From an uncultured Fretibacterium sp. (GTDB taxonomy: Bacteria > Synergistota > Synergistia > Synergistales > Aminobacteriaceae): 64,000 bases of DNA. The stretch is taken from positions 62,001 to 126,000 of the forward strand of contig CAMHMH010000003.1 in assembly GCA_946186205.1 (NCBI GenBank), given 5' to 3'. Made by a program: the position numbers and the translations under genes. Numbering within the stretch: the first letter of the stretch is position 1; every line of letters starts with the position of its first letter. Shown here in pieces: positions 7,632-16,581 of the stretch. The notes under the pieces are model-generated. The model searched no databases. It saw only the letters and a program-made list of their open reading frames with translations, and had not been told where the DNA came from.

Positions 7632-7666
7632 TATAATTCCTCCTGATTCAATTTTCAGTCAGGGGG
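7632..7666 (+). promoter_or_regulatory. -10/SD-hairpin leader element A (upstream of guaD)
   Basis: TATAAT (7632-7637) is followed after one base by CCTCCTGA (7639-7646), complementary to TCAGGGGG (7659-7666, one G-U), which contains the ribosome-binding site of the gene at 7678. This copy lacks the T-run of copies B and C. If transcription starts seven bases after TATAAT, the 5' arm is mostly missing from the native transcript. Confidence 0.5.
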
Positions 7667-7677
7667 AACGCTTCACA

Positions 7678-8958
7678 ATGAAACAATTCGCCCTAAAGGG
7701 TAATATCCTCTTCACTCCGAACAAAGACGAAATAAAATTTTTCCCGAATGCTTATGTGATTTGCCGCCGTGATACTTGTTGCGGCATATATATGACTCTG
7801 CCTGATGAGCTGAGAAATATTAACGTGATTGATTACGGTGACTCTCTGATTGTTCCGGGAATGACTGACCTTCATATTCACGCGCCGCAATATTCTTTCA
7901 GGGGTATGGGCATGGACTGCGAGCTTCTCGACTGGCTCAACAAATATGCGTTCACTGAGGAAGCAAAGTACGCTGATACGGATTACGCCGCCCGCGCTTA
8001 CGGGATATTCGCTGACAGCATGAAGAGGAGCGCAACGACACGCGCCGTGATTTTCGGGACTGTTCACAGGGAAGCAACGTTAATCTTGATGGACTTGATG
8101 GAGTCAGCCGGGATTGTCAGCTACGTCGGCAAAGTGAACATGGACAGGAACGCCCCCGATGACCTTCGTGAGTCTTCTGCTGCTGAGACACTGAAATTCA
8201 TTCGTGACTCTGCTCAAAGAAAATATCATCTCACAATGCCGATCATCACACCGCGATTTATTCCGGGCTGCTCAAATTCTCTGCTTGATGAGCTGTCAGA
8301 GATTCGCAGGGCTTATGACTTGCCGGTTCAGTCTCACCTCTCAGAGAATCCCGGAGAAGTCGAACTCGTGAAAGAATTAATGCCTGAAGCTGAATTTTAC
8401 GGAGATGCTTACGACCGTTACGGCTTGTTCGGAAGGGAAGCAAAAACTGTAATGGCTCACTGCGTTTACTCGTCAGACTCTGAGACCAAACGAATCCGCA
8501 AAAATGGCGTGTGGGTTGCTCACTGCCCTAACTCAAACATGAATCTCGCTTCAGGAATCGCACCGATAAGAAAATATATTGACGCAGGAATCCGGGTCGG
8601 TCTTGGGAGTGATGTTGCGGGGGGACAAACGGAGTCAATTTTCCGCGCAATCACTGACGCAATACAGGTGTCAAAATTGTATTGGCGGTATATAGACTCT
8701 TCTGCAAAGCCTCTCTCATTCGCTGAAAGTTTCTATCTTGCGACAAAGGGCGGAGGATCATTTTTCGGGAACGCCGGCAGCTTTGAACAGGGTTATGAGT
8801 TTGACGCGCTTGTGATTGATGACTCTATCATTCCTCATCCGCAAATGCTCTCGCTCCCCGAACGACTCGAACGCGCAATTTATATCGGTCTCGACAAAAA
8901 TGGAATAACCGCAAAATACGTGAGAGGCAAAAAAATATACGCGAAAATTACGGAATAA
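7678..8958 (+). CDS. guaD: Guanine deaminase
   Basis: Amidohydrolase-superfamily enzyme of 426 residues that would convert guanine to xanthine and ammonia in the cytoplasm. The metal and substrate motifs are in order: PGMTDLHIHAPQYSFRG near 60, PRFIPGCSNSLL near 195, QSHLSEN near 220, HCVYSS near 260, HCPNSNMNLASGIAP near 281 and GLGSDVAGG near 311. The PRF-P-C and NSN-L-SGI combination is typical of guanine deaminases rather than other amidohydrolases. No other purine genes are adjacent. It starts right after leader element A and ends 10 bases before the hairpin of element B. Confidence 0.87.
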   Translation: MKQFALKGNILFTPNKDEIKFFPNAYVICRRDTCCGIYMTLPDELRNINVIDYGDSLIVPGMTDLHIHAPQYSFRGMGMDCELLDWLNKYAFTEEAKYADTDYAARAYGIFADSMKRSATTRAVIFGTVHREATLILMDLMESAGIVSYVGKVNMDRNAPDDLRESSAAETLKFIRDSAQRKYHLTMPIITPRFIPGCSNSLLDELSEIRRAYDLPVQSHLSENPGEVELVKELMPEAEFYGDAYDRYGLFGREAKTVMAHCVYSSDSETKRIRKNGVWVAHCPNSNMNLASGIAPIRKYIDAGIRVGLGSDVAGGQTESIFRAITDAIQVSKLYWRYIDSSAKPLSFAESFYLATKGGGSFFGNAGSFEQGYEFDALVIDDSIIPHPQMLSLPERLERAIYIGLDKNGITAKYVRGKKIYAKITE

Positions 8959-8960
8959 AG

Positions 8961-9002
8961 TATAATTCCTCCTGATTCAATTTTAGTCAGGAGGTTTTTT
9001 TT
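8961..9002 (+). promoter_or_regulatory. -10/SD-hairpin/terminator element B (upstream of subtilase 1)
   Basis: TATAAT (8961-8966), then CCTCCTGA (8968-8975) pairing perfectly with TCAGGAGG (8987-8994), then eight T and, two bases later, the ATG at 9005. The 3' arm is also the Shine-Dalgarno. Read from upstream it is a textbook intrinsic terminator for guaD. Read from its own -10 box, the 5' arm would be mostly excluded and the SD free. Confidence 0.6.
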
Positions 9003-9004
9003 GC

Positions 9005-12000
9005 ATGAAGAAATTTTTAGCAGTCTTCCTCTTCATGTCTCTCATCATTTCCCCTTCATTCGCTTATGACGCAATACCCGGTGATGTGATTGTTGTATTG
9101 CGCAACACATCGGGAGTCCGAATCAGTTCGGCAAATTCGGCCATGAGCGTTGAGAATCTTTCAGCCGTAAAATCATTCGCGCAGTCAGCAAACGTAAACG
9201 TCGTGAAAACTTATGACGCACTCTCAGAGGTCAGCAATAATATTTTCATGCTCGTTCACTCTGACAAAAAGAATGAGAATGACCTTCTCCGCGAGATCAG
9301 GCAGAACCCGAATGTTGTTGCGGCCTCGCTGAACAGAGTCATACACCTTTGCGCCGATGAAAGAATCCCGAATGACCCGGAATATTATCGACTCTGGGGA
9401 ATGGAAGCCATCAACGCGCCGGATGTCTGGAACATGTCAACAGGCTCTGAAGATGTCTATGTTGCTGTGATAGATTCGGGAGTCGATTTTGAGCATGAAG
9501 ACCTGAAAGAAAACTTTTCGCACGAGTACAGCAGGAATTTTGCGGGAATGGACACAAGCGGATATGATCCCAACAATTACGGAGACGCGAACGATCACGG
9601 GACTCACGTCTCAGGAACGATTGCGGCTGTCGGCAACAATGGAGTCGGCGTTGCGGGCATAAACTGGAAGGCAAAAATTATCTCGCTCAGAGTTTTTGAC
9701 GCAAGCGGGAGAAGTACAGATTCCGCTCTCGTAGCGGCAATAAATCACATTACCGGCCTTCTTGCGAGCAATCCCGGACTCAATGTCGCCGCTGTCAATA
9801 TGTCGCTTGGAGGTTACTCGCCTTTATCGCCGTCCGAAGCAATTGCAGAGAATGAGCCGAAATATCTCGCGCTTCAGGCACTGAGCAGCCTCAACAGGAC
9901 AGTGATTTGTGTCGCGGCAGGAAATGAGACCATAGAAGTCGGCGCGCCTGTTATGAATACAACATACGGTTCTGACGGTAGCATTAATAACCGAAAAGGA
10001 TTGTACTGTTACCCCGCAGGTTACCAGGGCATTGAGAATATGATTGTTGTTGCGGCTTCAGGTTATGAGCTTCAGCGGGCCTCATACAGCAATTACAGCA
10101 GTCATTATGTACACGTTGCGGCGCCGGGCGGAAATCTTGATGCCGATAATGTCGACAAGCCGATAACTGGAATGATATACAGCACTATACGCGCACATGA
10201 TGCGGACAATTCCCCGATGTATGAACGCGAGATTGTAAAGCTGGAAAATTCTAAGCGGACTTCATTTTACGGAGATTTGCAGGGGACTTCTATGGCGACT
10301 CCTCATGTTACAGGGGCTGTTGCTCTCCTCAAATCCATTTTCCCAAGCGCAACACCTTCACAGATTAAGGCCGCAATTCTCGGAGGCGCAAACGGTGATT
10401 ATCTCCGCGACGACAACACTTCAATGTACGGTCTTCTTGACTTGCGCGGGGCTGCTGACTTCTTAGCCGCGACTCTCGGTGAAAACAATCCCCCGAAAAT
10501 CTCAGCTCACAAACTACATAACGCAACCGCAAATCAGTTCTACAAGTTCGAGCTTAAAGCCTCAGGATCAGAGCCAATCACATGGAGCGTTGAAGGAAAT
10601 CTCCCGGAAGGACTCAGCCTCGACATTAACGGGAATATTACAGGCATCACGGAAAAAGAAGGCGTATATGAGTTTGTCATCAACGCTGAAAACGATTACG
10701 GCCATGACTCAATGATATACACTGTAAGCGTTGACAAAGGAGTCGCGCCCGTCATAAACATGAGCAGCGATATAAATTACTCCATGATCAGCGCGGATTA
10801 CTCTTTCCCGGTCAATATCAGCGCAGGAAGCTGGCCAATCATCTACAGCATAGAAAGCTCTGATATGCCTTCAGGGTTCGGGCTTTCAATCGATAAAATG
10901 GGCTCTGTGGATTTCACGCCGACTCAGGAAGGAACGTATCACTTGACGCTCAAAGCTCAGAATTACGCCGGGGAAGACAGCAAATCTTTCACCGTAACAG
11001 TTGAGGCATCAAAAATCCCGTCAATCGAGTCAAAAGACCTCAAGTCAGGCATAAAGGGTGTGCGTTACGCTGTTTCGATATTGTCTGTTTTCGGGAGGCA
11101 AATAGAGGATACTATAACCGCTGAAGGTGCCGTGCCAATGTCATGGGATATAACCGGGCTTCCTGAAGGATTAGAGTTCGGGAAAGAAACCGTATACGAC
11201 AACAATGGATATGCACACAAAGAAACCGTAACGATTGCGGGTCATGCAAAAGAAGCCGGGAGCTTTGACGTTCATGTTACAGTCTCAAACAAATTCGGGA
11301 CTGCAAGCAGGGATTTCATGATTTCGATTGCGGATCTTCCTCCGTCTTTCATGTCGTCAAGCGAACCTAAAGACATTCAGGCAGGCTATTACACAACAAG
11401 CAGTATTTTTGCTGTAGGAACCTCGCCGATGACTTTCACGTTTGAAGGGACTCTGCCAAAAGGAATGGCCGTTAAGAGCAACGATAATTTTGTGTTTTTA
11501 TACGGAACTCCGGCAGAAACAGGGACATTCAGCGCAACTCTTTACGCCTCGAATGACTTGGGAACAGCAAGCCGCGATTTGACAGTCATCGTGAGAGAAC
11601 CTGCCGTAATCACGACAAACTTTCTTCCCGACGCTGTGAGAGGAGTCTCATATAATGCCCGGCTTGCCTCATTCGCTGGTGTTGCTTTGTCGTGGACTTT
11701 GAGCAGTGATTTGCCAGCAGGTTTAACACTGTCAGAGTCAGGCGACATCAGCGGCATTCCCACAGTGGCTGGGAGATTCCTCATCGCCATAAACGCAAAG
11801 GCTCTCGACTCGTCAACAAATTCTCACACGAGAAACTACACGCTTACAGTACGAGACCGCCCGGCAATAATCACATCAAGCCTCCCGGACGGAAGAATGA
11901 ATACTCCCTACGAGATGATTACGCTTAGTGCTGACGGTACAGCCCCGATAACGTGGAGCGTCTCAAGCGGTGATTTCCCTTCAGGCTTAACGCTCGCGGG

Positions 12001-12721
12001 CAACGGGTACATATTCGGAACGCCGACAAAGTCCGGGGCATTCGCATTCACTCTCAGAGCCGCAAACGGAGTCTTGTATGGCGAGAAATCATTCACGGTT
12101 AATATTGCCTCAGACGGTTCAGAAAGCCATGACGTAAAACCCGACAGCCATGACGTGAAACCCGACAGCGGAGACGTAACGCCCGTGAAGCCGGACAGCC
12201 ATGACGTTAAACCCGCAACAATCACGACAGGCAGCGCGCGCGGAATCTCATCGCTCACTCTCGGAGAGTCAGAAGCTATTATCAGCGAGGGAGGATTAAT
12301 CGCGGCTGTTCTTCCTGAGATAAGCGTCAGTGTTTCGGACTTCTACACGTATAACAGCGTCGATATTTTCGCGAACATTAAACTTTCTGATGACGTTCCT
12401 GCGGGCTACACTCTCAAATGGCATCCGTTCATACGAACAGCAACGGGCGCATTGATTGAGGACTCTGCAAACGAGAGCGAGTCAGGAGAATTTTACGACG
12501 CAGAAGGCAATGTCATTACGGACGTTCCCTCAGACAAAATTGTGAACGTGTCATCATGGCTTGAGGCCGGGAAAACTTATGCTCCTGTCATCGCGGCAGT
12601 CAGCAAAACCCCAAGCAGCAATACCGGCGTAAGCTCATCAAGCGGAGGCTGCAATTTCGGAATCGCAGGGCTTGTGATTCTCGGAATGCTCGCGGCGAAA
12701 ATATATTCACGGAAAAAATAG
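9005..12721 (+). CDS. Cell-surface subtilase 1 with Ig-like repeats and Synerg-CTERM tail
   Basis: Exported serine protease of family S8, 1238 residues. Order: signal peptide (1-20, ending SPSFA), propeptide (PGDVIVVLRN to about 115), catalytic domain with D157, H198 (DHGTHVSG), oxyanion N307 (AAGN) and S429 (GTSMATPHVTG). About six putative Ig-like repeats follow (signature LPEGLSLDINGNITG). Then comes a spacer of SHDVKPD repeats (near 1040-1075), a conserved pre-tail domain (ISSLTLGESEAII...AAVLPEI) and the SSSSGGC sorting tail. The full triad suggests activity. It is the first of three tandem paralogues. Its SD lies in the 3' arm of element B. It would degrade extracellular protein. Confidence 0.93.
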   Translation: MKKFLAVFLFMSLIISPSFAYDAIPGDVIVVLRNTSGVRISSANSAMSVENLSAVKSFAQSANVNVVKTYDALSEVSNNIFMLVHSDKKNENDLLREIRQNPNVVAASLNRVIHLCADERIPNDPEYYRLWGMEAINAPDVWNMSTGSEDVYVAVIDSGVDFEHEDLKENFSHEYSRNFAGMDTSGYDPNNYGDANDHGTHVSGTIAAVGNNGVGVAGINWKAKIISLRVFDASGRSTDSALVAAINHITGLLASNPGLNVAAVNMSLGGYSPLSPSEAIAENEPKYLALQALSSLNRTVICVAAGNETIEVGAPVMNTTYGSDGSINNRKGLYCYPAGYQGIENMIVVAASGYELQRASYSNYSSHYVHVAAPGGNLDADNVDKPITGMIYSTIRAHDADNSPMYEREIVKLENSKRTSFYGDLQGTSMATPHVTGAVALLKSIFPSATPSQIKAAILGGANGDYLRDDNTSMYGLLDLRGAADFLAATLGENNPPKISAHKLHNATANQFYKFELKASGSEPITWSVEGNLPEGLSLDINGNITGITEKEGVYEFVINAENDYGHDSMIYTVSVDKGVAPVINMSSDINYSMISADYSFPVNISAGSWPIIYSIESSDMPSGFGLSIDKMGSVDFTPTQEGTYHLTLKAQNYAGEDSKSFTVTVEASKIPSIESKDLKSGIKGVRYAVSILSVFGRQIEDTITAEGAVPMSWDITGLPEGLEFGKETVYDNNGYAHKETVTIAGHAKEAGSFDVHVTVSNKFGTASRDFMISIADLPPSFMSSSEPKDIQAGYYTTSSIFAVGTSPMTFTFEGTLPKGMAVKSNDNFVFLYGTPAETGTFSATLYASNDLGTASRDLTVIVREPAVITTNFLPDAVRGVSYNARLASFAGVALSWTLSSDLPAGLTLSESGDISGIPTVAGRFLIAINAKALDSSTNSHTRNYTLTVRDRPAIITSSLPDGRMNTPYEMITLSADGTAPITWSVSSGDFPSGLTLAGNGYIFGTPTKSGAFAFTLRAANGVLYGEKSFTVNIASDGSESHDVKPDSHDVKPDSGDVTPVKPDSHDVKPATITTGSARGISSLTLGESEAIISEGGLIAAVLPEISVSVSDFYTYNSVDIFANIKLSDDVPAGYTLKWHPFIRTATGALIEDSANESESGEFYDAEGNVITDVPSDKIVNVSSWLEAGKTYAPVIAAVSKTPSSNTGVSSSSGGCNFGIAGLVILGMLAAKIYSRKK

Positions 12722-12761
12722 CATTAGCAAAATAACGTAGTCTCTTATCAGCAAATAGCAG

Positions 12762-12804
12762 TATAATTCCTCCTGATACAATCCCACGTCAGGAGGTTTT
12801 TTTT
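12762..12804 (+). promoter_or_regulatory. -10/SD-hairpin/terminator element C (upstream of subtilase 2)
   Basis: Same layout as element B: TATAAT (12762-12767), CCTCCTGA (12769-12776), a 12-base loop, TCAGGAGG (12789-12796), eight T, then ATG at 12811. The loop sequence differs while both stem arms are conserved. Confidence 0.6.
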
Positions 12805-12810
12805 CACATA

Positions 12811-15800
12811 ATGAAGAAATTTTTTGCACTCTTATTCTTCATGTCCTTGTTCATTTCTGAGTCGTCAGCAAGAGATTCAGTGCCCGGGGATGTGATCGTA
12901 GTACTGAGAAATGAATCACAGTCCCGAATCAATTCCGCAAAAACTTCAGGAGGCATTAAATCTTTGTCCTCTGTTCAGTCATTCGCAGCCTCGCAGAATG
13001 TACGAGTGGTTGAAACTTTTGACTCGCTTTCAGACGGAAGCAACAGAATTTTCATGACCGTTCATTCAGACACTGAAGACGAAAACGAACTGTTACGCAA
13101 AATCAAAGCACGCCCGGACGTAATAGCCGCCTCGCTGAATCATATATACACGCTAAACATTCCCAATGTCCCGAACGACTCAGAGTATTTCAGGCTGTGG
13201 GGAATGGAGGCCATCAACGCCCCAAAAGCATGGACATACGGCACCGGGTCTGATGATGTGTATGTCGCTGTCGTTGATTCTGGAGTCGATTACAATCACC
13301 CGGACTTGAGGGAAAATTTCTCGCACGAGTACAGCAAAAACTTTCTCGGCCATGCGGGGACGGGTTATGATCCTTCAGCGTATTACGACGAGCGCGGGCA
13401 CGGGACTCACGTAGCAGGAACTATAGCGGGAGTCGGAAACAACGCTCAGGGAGTCGCGGGTGTAAACTGGCGGGCAAAAGTTTTCTCAGTGAGGATTCTC
13501 GACAAGAACGGAAGAGGAACGGCAGCGAACCTTATAGCGGCCTTCAACTATGTATCGGGACTGCTCGCTGCACATCCGAGTATGAATCTCGCGGCGGTGA
13601 ATTTCTCTGTCGGAGGTTATGGCACTTCATCGCCTGAACAATTAATAGCTGAAAATGATCCGACGTGGCTGGCCGTGAAAATGCTCAGTGATACGGGCAG
13701 GACTCTCATATGCGCCGCGGCGGGAAATGAGACAAACGACATAGGCAGGCCGACTCCGTCAACAACATCAAGCTGGCTCAAGGGAAGTTACGCGCAAATA
13801 GGCTCATTTCTTGAACTCGATAACATGATAGTTGTAGCAGCTGCGCATCAGACTCTCAAAAGGGCATCTTTCAGCAACTACAGCCGGAAATATGTCGACA
13901 TTGCCGCGCCGGGCGTGAACACTTTCAGCACGTATCCTCTTGCGCTCTCAAATGACACGGGATATGCGGTTCTTCCGAGAATATATCCCTACGCTTCATT
14001 TTCAGGCACATCAATGGCGACTCCTCACGTTGCTGGCTCAGCGGCTCTCCTCAAGGCAATTTTTCCGAAAGCAACAGCGAGTCAGATCAAGGCCGCTTTA
14101 CTCGGAGGTGCGAACGGCGATTATCTCCGGGATGACGGGACATCAGCGCACGGACTGTTAGACCTGACGGGAGCAATAAACTTCATGGCCGGAATAATGT
14201 CTAACGATATGCCCCCGAAAATAAGCGACCCGAATCCCCCTGAAGGTATTGTAAACCAGAGATACAAGACAGAGGTTTACATTTCTGGGACTCAGCCTGT
14301 AACAGTTAAGATTGACGGAGCACTGCCGGAAGGACTCACCTTTGACGGCGTGAAAATCTCAGGAACTCCGAAAGAGTCAGGAACATTCCCGTTCACCGTA
14401 ACAGCCTCGAACGATTTCGGCGCAAGCTCGCTGGCATTGACGCTCGTGATTTCGCCTCAAGAAGCACCCGTTATCCTCAAGGATGATGCTATGACTCCTG
14501 CTTATGTGAGCAGTGATTATATGGCTGATGTCATGACGCTTGCGGGAGACTGGCCAATGAAATGGAAACTTGCGAGCGGAGATTACCCGGCGGATTTCAG
14601 CGCGAGAATAAACGGGGACAGCGGGATATTGAGATTCAGACCGACAAAGGCAGGTACTTATTCATTCCCCGTAACAGTCTCGAATGACTCAGGCTCAGAC
14701 AGTTACACGTTCAAGATTACTGTGAACGAATCAAAAGCGGCGGAAATATCCGGGACAAACAAGCATAACATTGCGCTTGGACGGCCCGTCAGCATGATAT
14801 ATGACTCGGGAGACAATAGATTGACTGAAGATGATATATCCGTTACAGCGCAGGGAACAAAGCCGCTCTCGTGGGACGTTAAGAATCTGCCGAAAGGACT
14901 CGGGTACACTCTCAAAAGCGATCCACTTGAACCGATGAAGCAGACTCTGAGTCTCACAGGAAGGCCGGAAGAGTCCGGGGATTTTCACGTGATTGTTACG
15001 GTCTCGAATGACTGGGGACTCGCAAGCACTGACTTGTTGATTACGGTTGAAGACTCTGCGCCGGTGTTCTGCAAAGATATTAATGAGATTGGCAGCCTTG
15101 AGAGAGATACGGAGTTTTCGTTCAATATTCCTATTTACGGAAGCGCGCCGATGACATTCACACTGAGCGGAGATCTGCCGGAAGGGACTCAAATGCGGTA
15201 CGTTGACAGCACGCCGATATTCTGCGGGAAGCCGACAAAGAACGGTCATTACGTTTTCACGGTCATTGCGGAAAATTCAGCCGGAAAAGGTGAAGGCACA
15301 ATTGATGTCTATGTTCATGAGCCGTCAGCAATAATCACTCACTTTTTGCCCGATGCCGTGAAGGGAGTCTCATATGACGCAAAAATAAATCTCAGAAGCA
15401 ACATCAATATGAAATGGAAAGCAATTGCGCACGCTTCACTTAACCTGAAAATTTCGCAGACAGGAAATATTACGGCATTCCCGACTCAGACAGGACAATT
15501 CACCGTTGACATAGTAGCAAACTCGCCCGACATAAGCGCAGAGTCAGAGATGTTTTACTCGCTCATTGTCAGAGCCGCGCCGGTCATAAAAACGTCAAGC
15601 CTTCCTAACGGGAGAGTCAGCACCGAATATACATCAACAATTCTCAGCGCGGACGGCACAGCCCCGGTAACATGGAGCGTTTCAGATGGAACATTGCCGG
15701 GAGGACTCATGATCTCGCAGAATGGTTACGTTTACGGAACACCGAAAGAGGGCGGGACATTCTCATTCACACTCAATGCTGAGAACAAAGCCGGCCATGA

Positions 15801-16440
15801 CTCAAAAACTTTCACGGTGAACATCACGGGCGGTACAACACCTCCGAAGCCTGAAAGTGAAGATGAGCCTGTAACCCCTGAAAGCCAAGACGTTCCCCCG
15901 GAGCCTGAACCTGAAAGCCAAGACATTCCAGTCATCAAAAAGGTAGTAATCTCTGAAGGACAGCCCCGCGACATCTCATCACTCACAATCGGTGAGCTTG
16001 CTGCGATAACCAACGCGGGAGGAGTGATAGCGGCAATTCTCCCTGAGATAACCACGAATGACTCGGCCTTCTACACTCCCGAGAGCATAGACAGCTTTGC
16101 GAACGTGAAAATTTCTGATGATGTCCCGGCAGGATGGACTCTCGTCTGGAACGCTTTCACGAGGGGAAGCACTGACGCTTTGTCGATAAAAGATGCTGAG
16201 GATGACAACGTTCAGTTCACGGATCAGGAAGGAAGAATAGTAATCACTGTCCCGGAAGATCATGTAGTAAACATTTCGGCGTGGCTTGACGCTGATGTTG
16301 TGTACGCGCCTGTTCTTTCAGCGGTCGAAAAGAGAGAAGACGCAGAGGGAGTATCATCTTCAGGCGGAGGATGTGAATCATTTTCGGCGGTCTTTGCGTT
16401 ATTCGCGCCGTTGATTTTCGTGAAGCTCAAAAGACGTTAA
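12811..16440 (+). CDS. Cell-surface subtilase 2 with Ig-like repeats and Synerg-CTERM tail
   Basis: Paralogue of subtilase 1, 1209 residues with the same architecture: signal peptide to about residue 20, propeptide, and an S8 domain with D156, H197 (GHGTHVAG), N306 and S401 (GTSMATPHVAG). Putative Ig-like repeats follow (for example LPEGLTFDGVKISGTPKESG), then a Pro/Glu-rich spacer (PKPESEDEPVTPESQD), the conserved pre-tail domain and SSGGGCE plus a hydrophobic segment and KLKRR. The complete triad argues for an active enzyme. The spacer is chemically unlike the His/Lys-rich one in subtilase 1, suggesting it only keeps distance from the envelope. Confidence 0.93.
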   Translation: MKKFFALLFFMSLFISESSARDSVPGDVIVVLRNESQSRINSAKTSGGIKSLSSVQSFAASQNVRVVETFDSLSDGSNRIFMTVHSDTEDENELLRKIKARPDVIAASLNHIYTLNIPNVPNDSEYFRLWGMEAINAPKAWTYGTGSDDVYVAVVDSGVDYNHPDLRENFSHEYSKNFLGHAGTGYDPSAYYDERGHGTHVAGTIAGVGNNAQGVAGVNWRAKVFSVRILDKNGRGTAANLIAAFNYVSGLLAAHPSMNLAAVNFSVGGYGTSSPEQLIAENDPTWLAVKMLSDTGRTLICAAAGNETNDIGRPTPSTTSSWLKGSYAQIGSFLELDNMIVVAAAHQTLKRASFSNYSRKYVDIAAPGVNTFSTYPLALSNDTGYAVLPRIYPYASFSGTSMATPHVAGSAALLKAIFPKATASQIKAALLGGANGDYLRDDGTSAHGLLDLTGAINFMAGIMSNDMPPKISDPNPPEGIVNQRYKTEVYISGTQPVTVKIDGALPEGLTFDGVKISGTPKESGTFPFTVTASNDFGASSLALTLVISPQEAPVILKDDAMTPAYVSSDYMADVMTLAGDWPMKWKLASGDYPADFSARINGDSGILRFRPTKAGTYSFPVTVSNDSGSDSYTFKITVNESKAAEISGTNKHNIALGRPVSMIYDSGDNRLTEDDISVTAQGTKPLSWDVKNLPKGLGYTLKSDPLEPMKQTLSLTGRPEESGDFHVIVTVSNDWGLASTDLLITVEDSAPVFCKDINEIGSLERDTEFSFNIPIYGSAPMTFTLSGDLPEGTQMRYVDSTPIFCGKPTKNGHYVFTVIAENSAGKGEGTIDVYVHEPSAIITHFLPDAVKGVSYDAKINLRSNINMKWKAIAHASLNLKISQTGNITAFPTQTGQFTVDIVANSPDISAESEMFYSLIVRAAPVIKTSSLPNGRVSTEYTSTILSADGTAPVTWSVSDGTLPGGLMISQNGYVYGTPKEGGTFSFTLNAENKAGHDSKTFTVNITGGTTPPKPESEDEPVTPESQDVPPEPEPESQDIPVIKKVVISEGQPRDISSLTIGELAAITNAGGVIAAILPEITTNDSAFYTPESIDSFANVKISDDVPAGWTLVWNAFTRGSTDALSIKDAEDDNVQFTDQEGRIVITVPEDHVVNISAWLDADVVYAPVLSAVEKREDAEGVSSSGGGCESFSAVFALFAPLIFVKLKRR

Positions 16441-16447
16441 GCGGTTC

Positions 16448-16489
16448 ATTCCTGCCCCCCTTGCTTTTAAGGTGAGGGGGAATTTTTTT
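16448..16489 (+). terminator. Rho-independent terminator after subtilase 2
   Basis: A C-rich arm (CCCCCCTT) and a G-rich arm (AAGG, then GGGGG) form a bulged stem, followed by seven T. It begins eight bases after the stop. Confidence 0.75.
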
Positions 16490-16581
16490 GCCGTTAATAA
16501 GCATGCGTGCGACTCGATTCTTTCCTTAGAGTATAATTTTCAGACCACAAAAATTTATTCATTCATTAGGAGGTTAATAGC

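Noticed and set aside
16535-16560. CodY box (AATTTTCAGA-like) upstream of subtilase 3
   Set aside because: Only about 11 of 15 positions match and the same AATTTT-CAG string is frequent in this genome's AT-rich leaders, so it is not distinguishable from chance.
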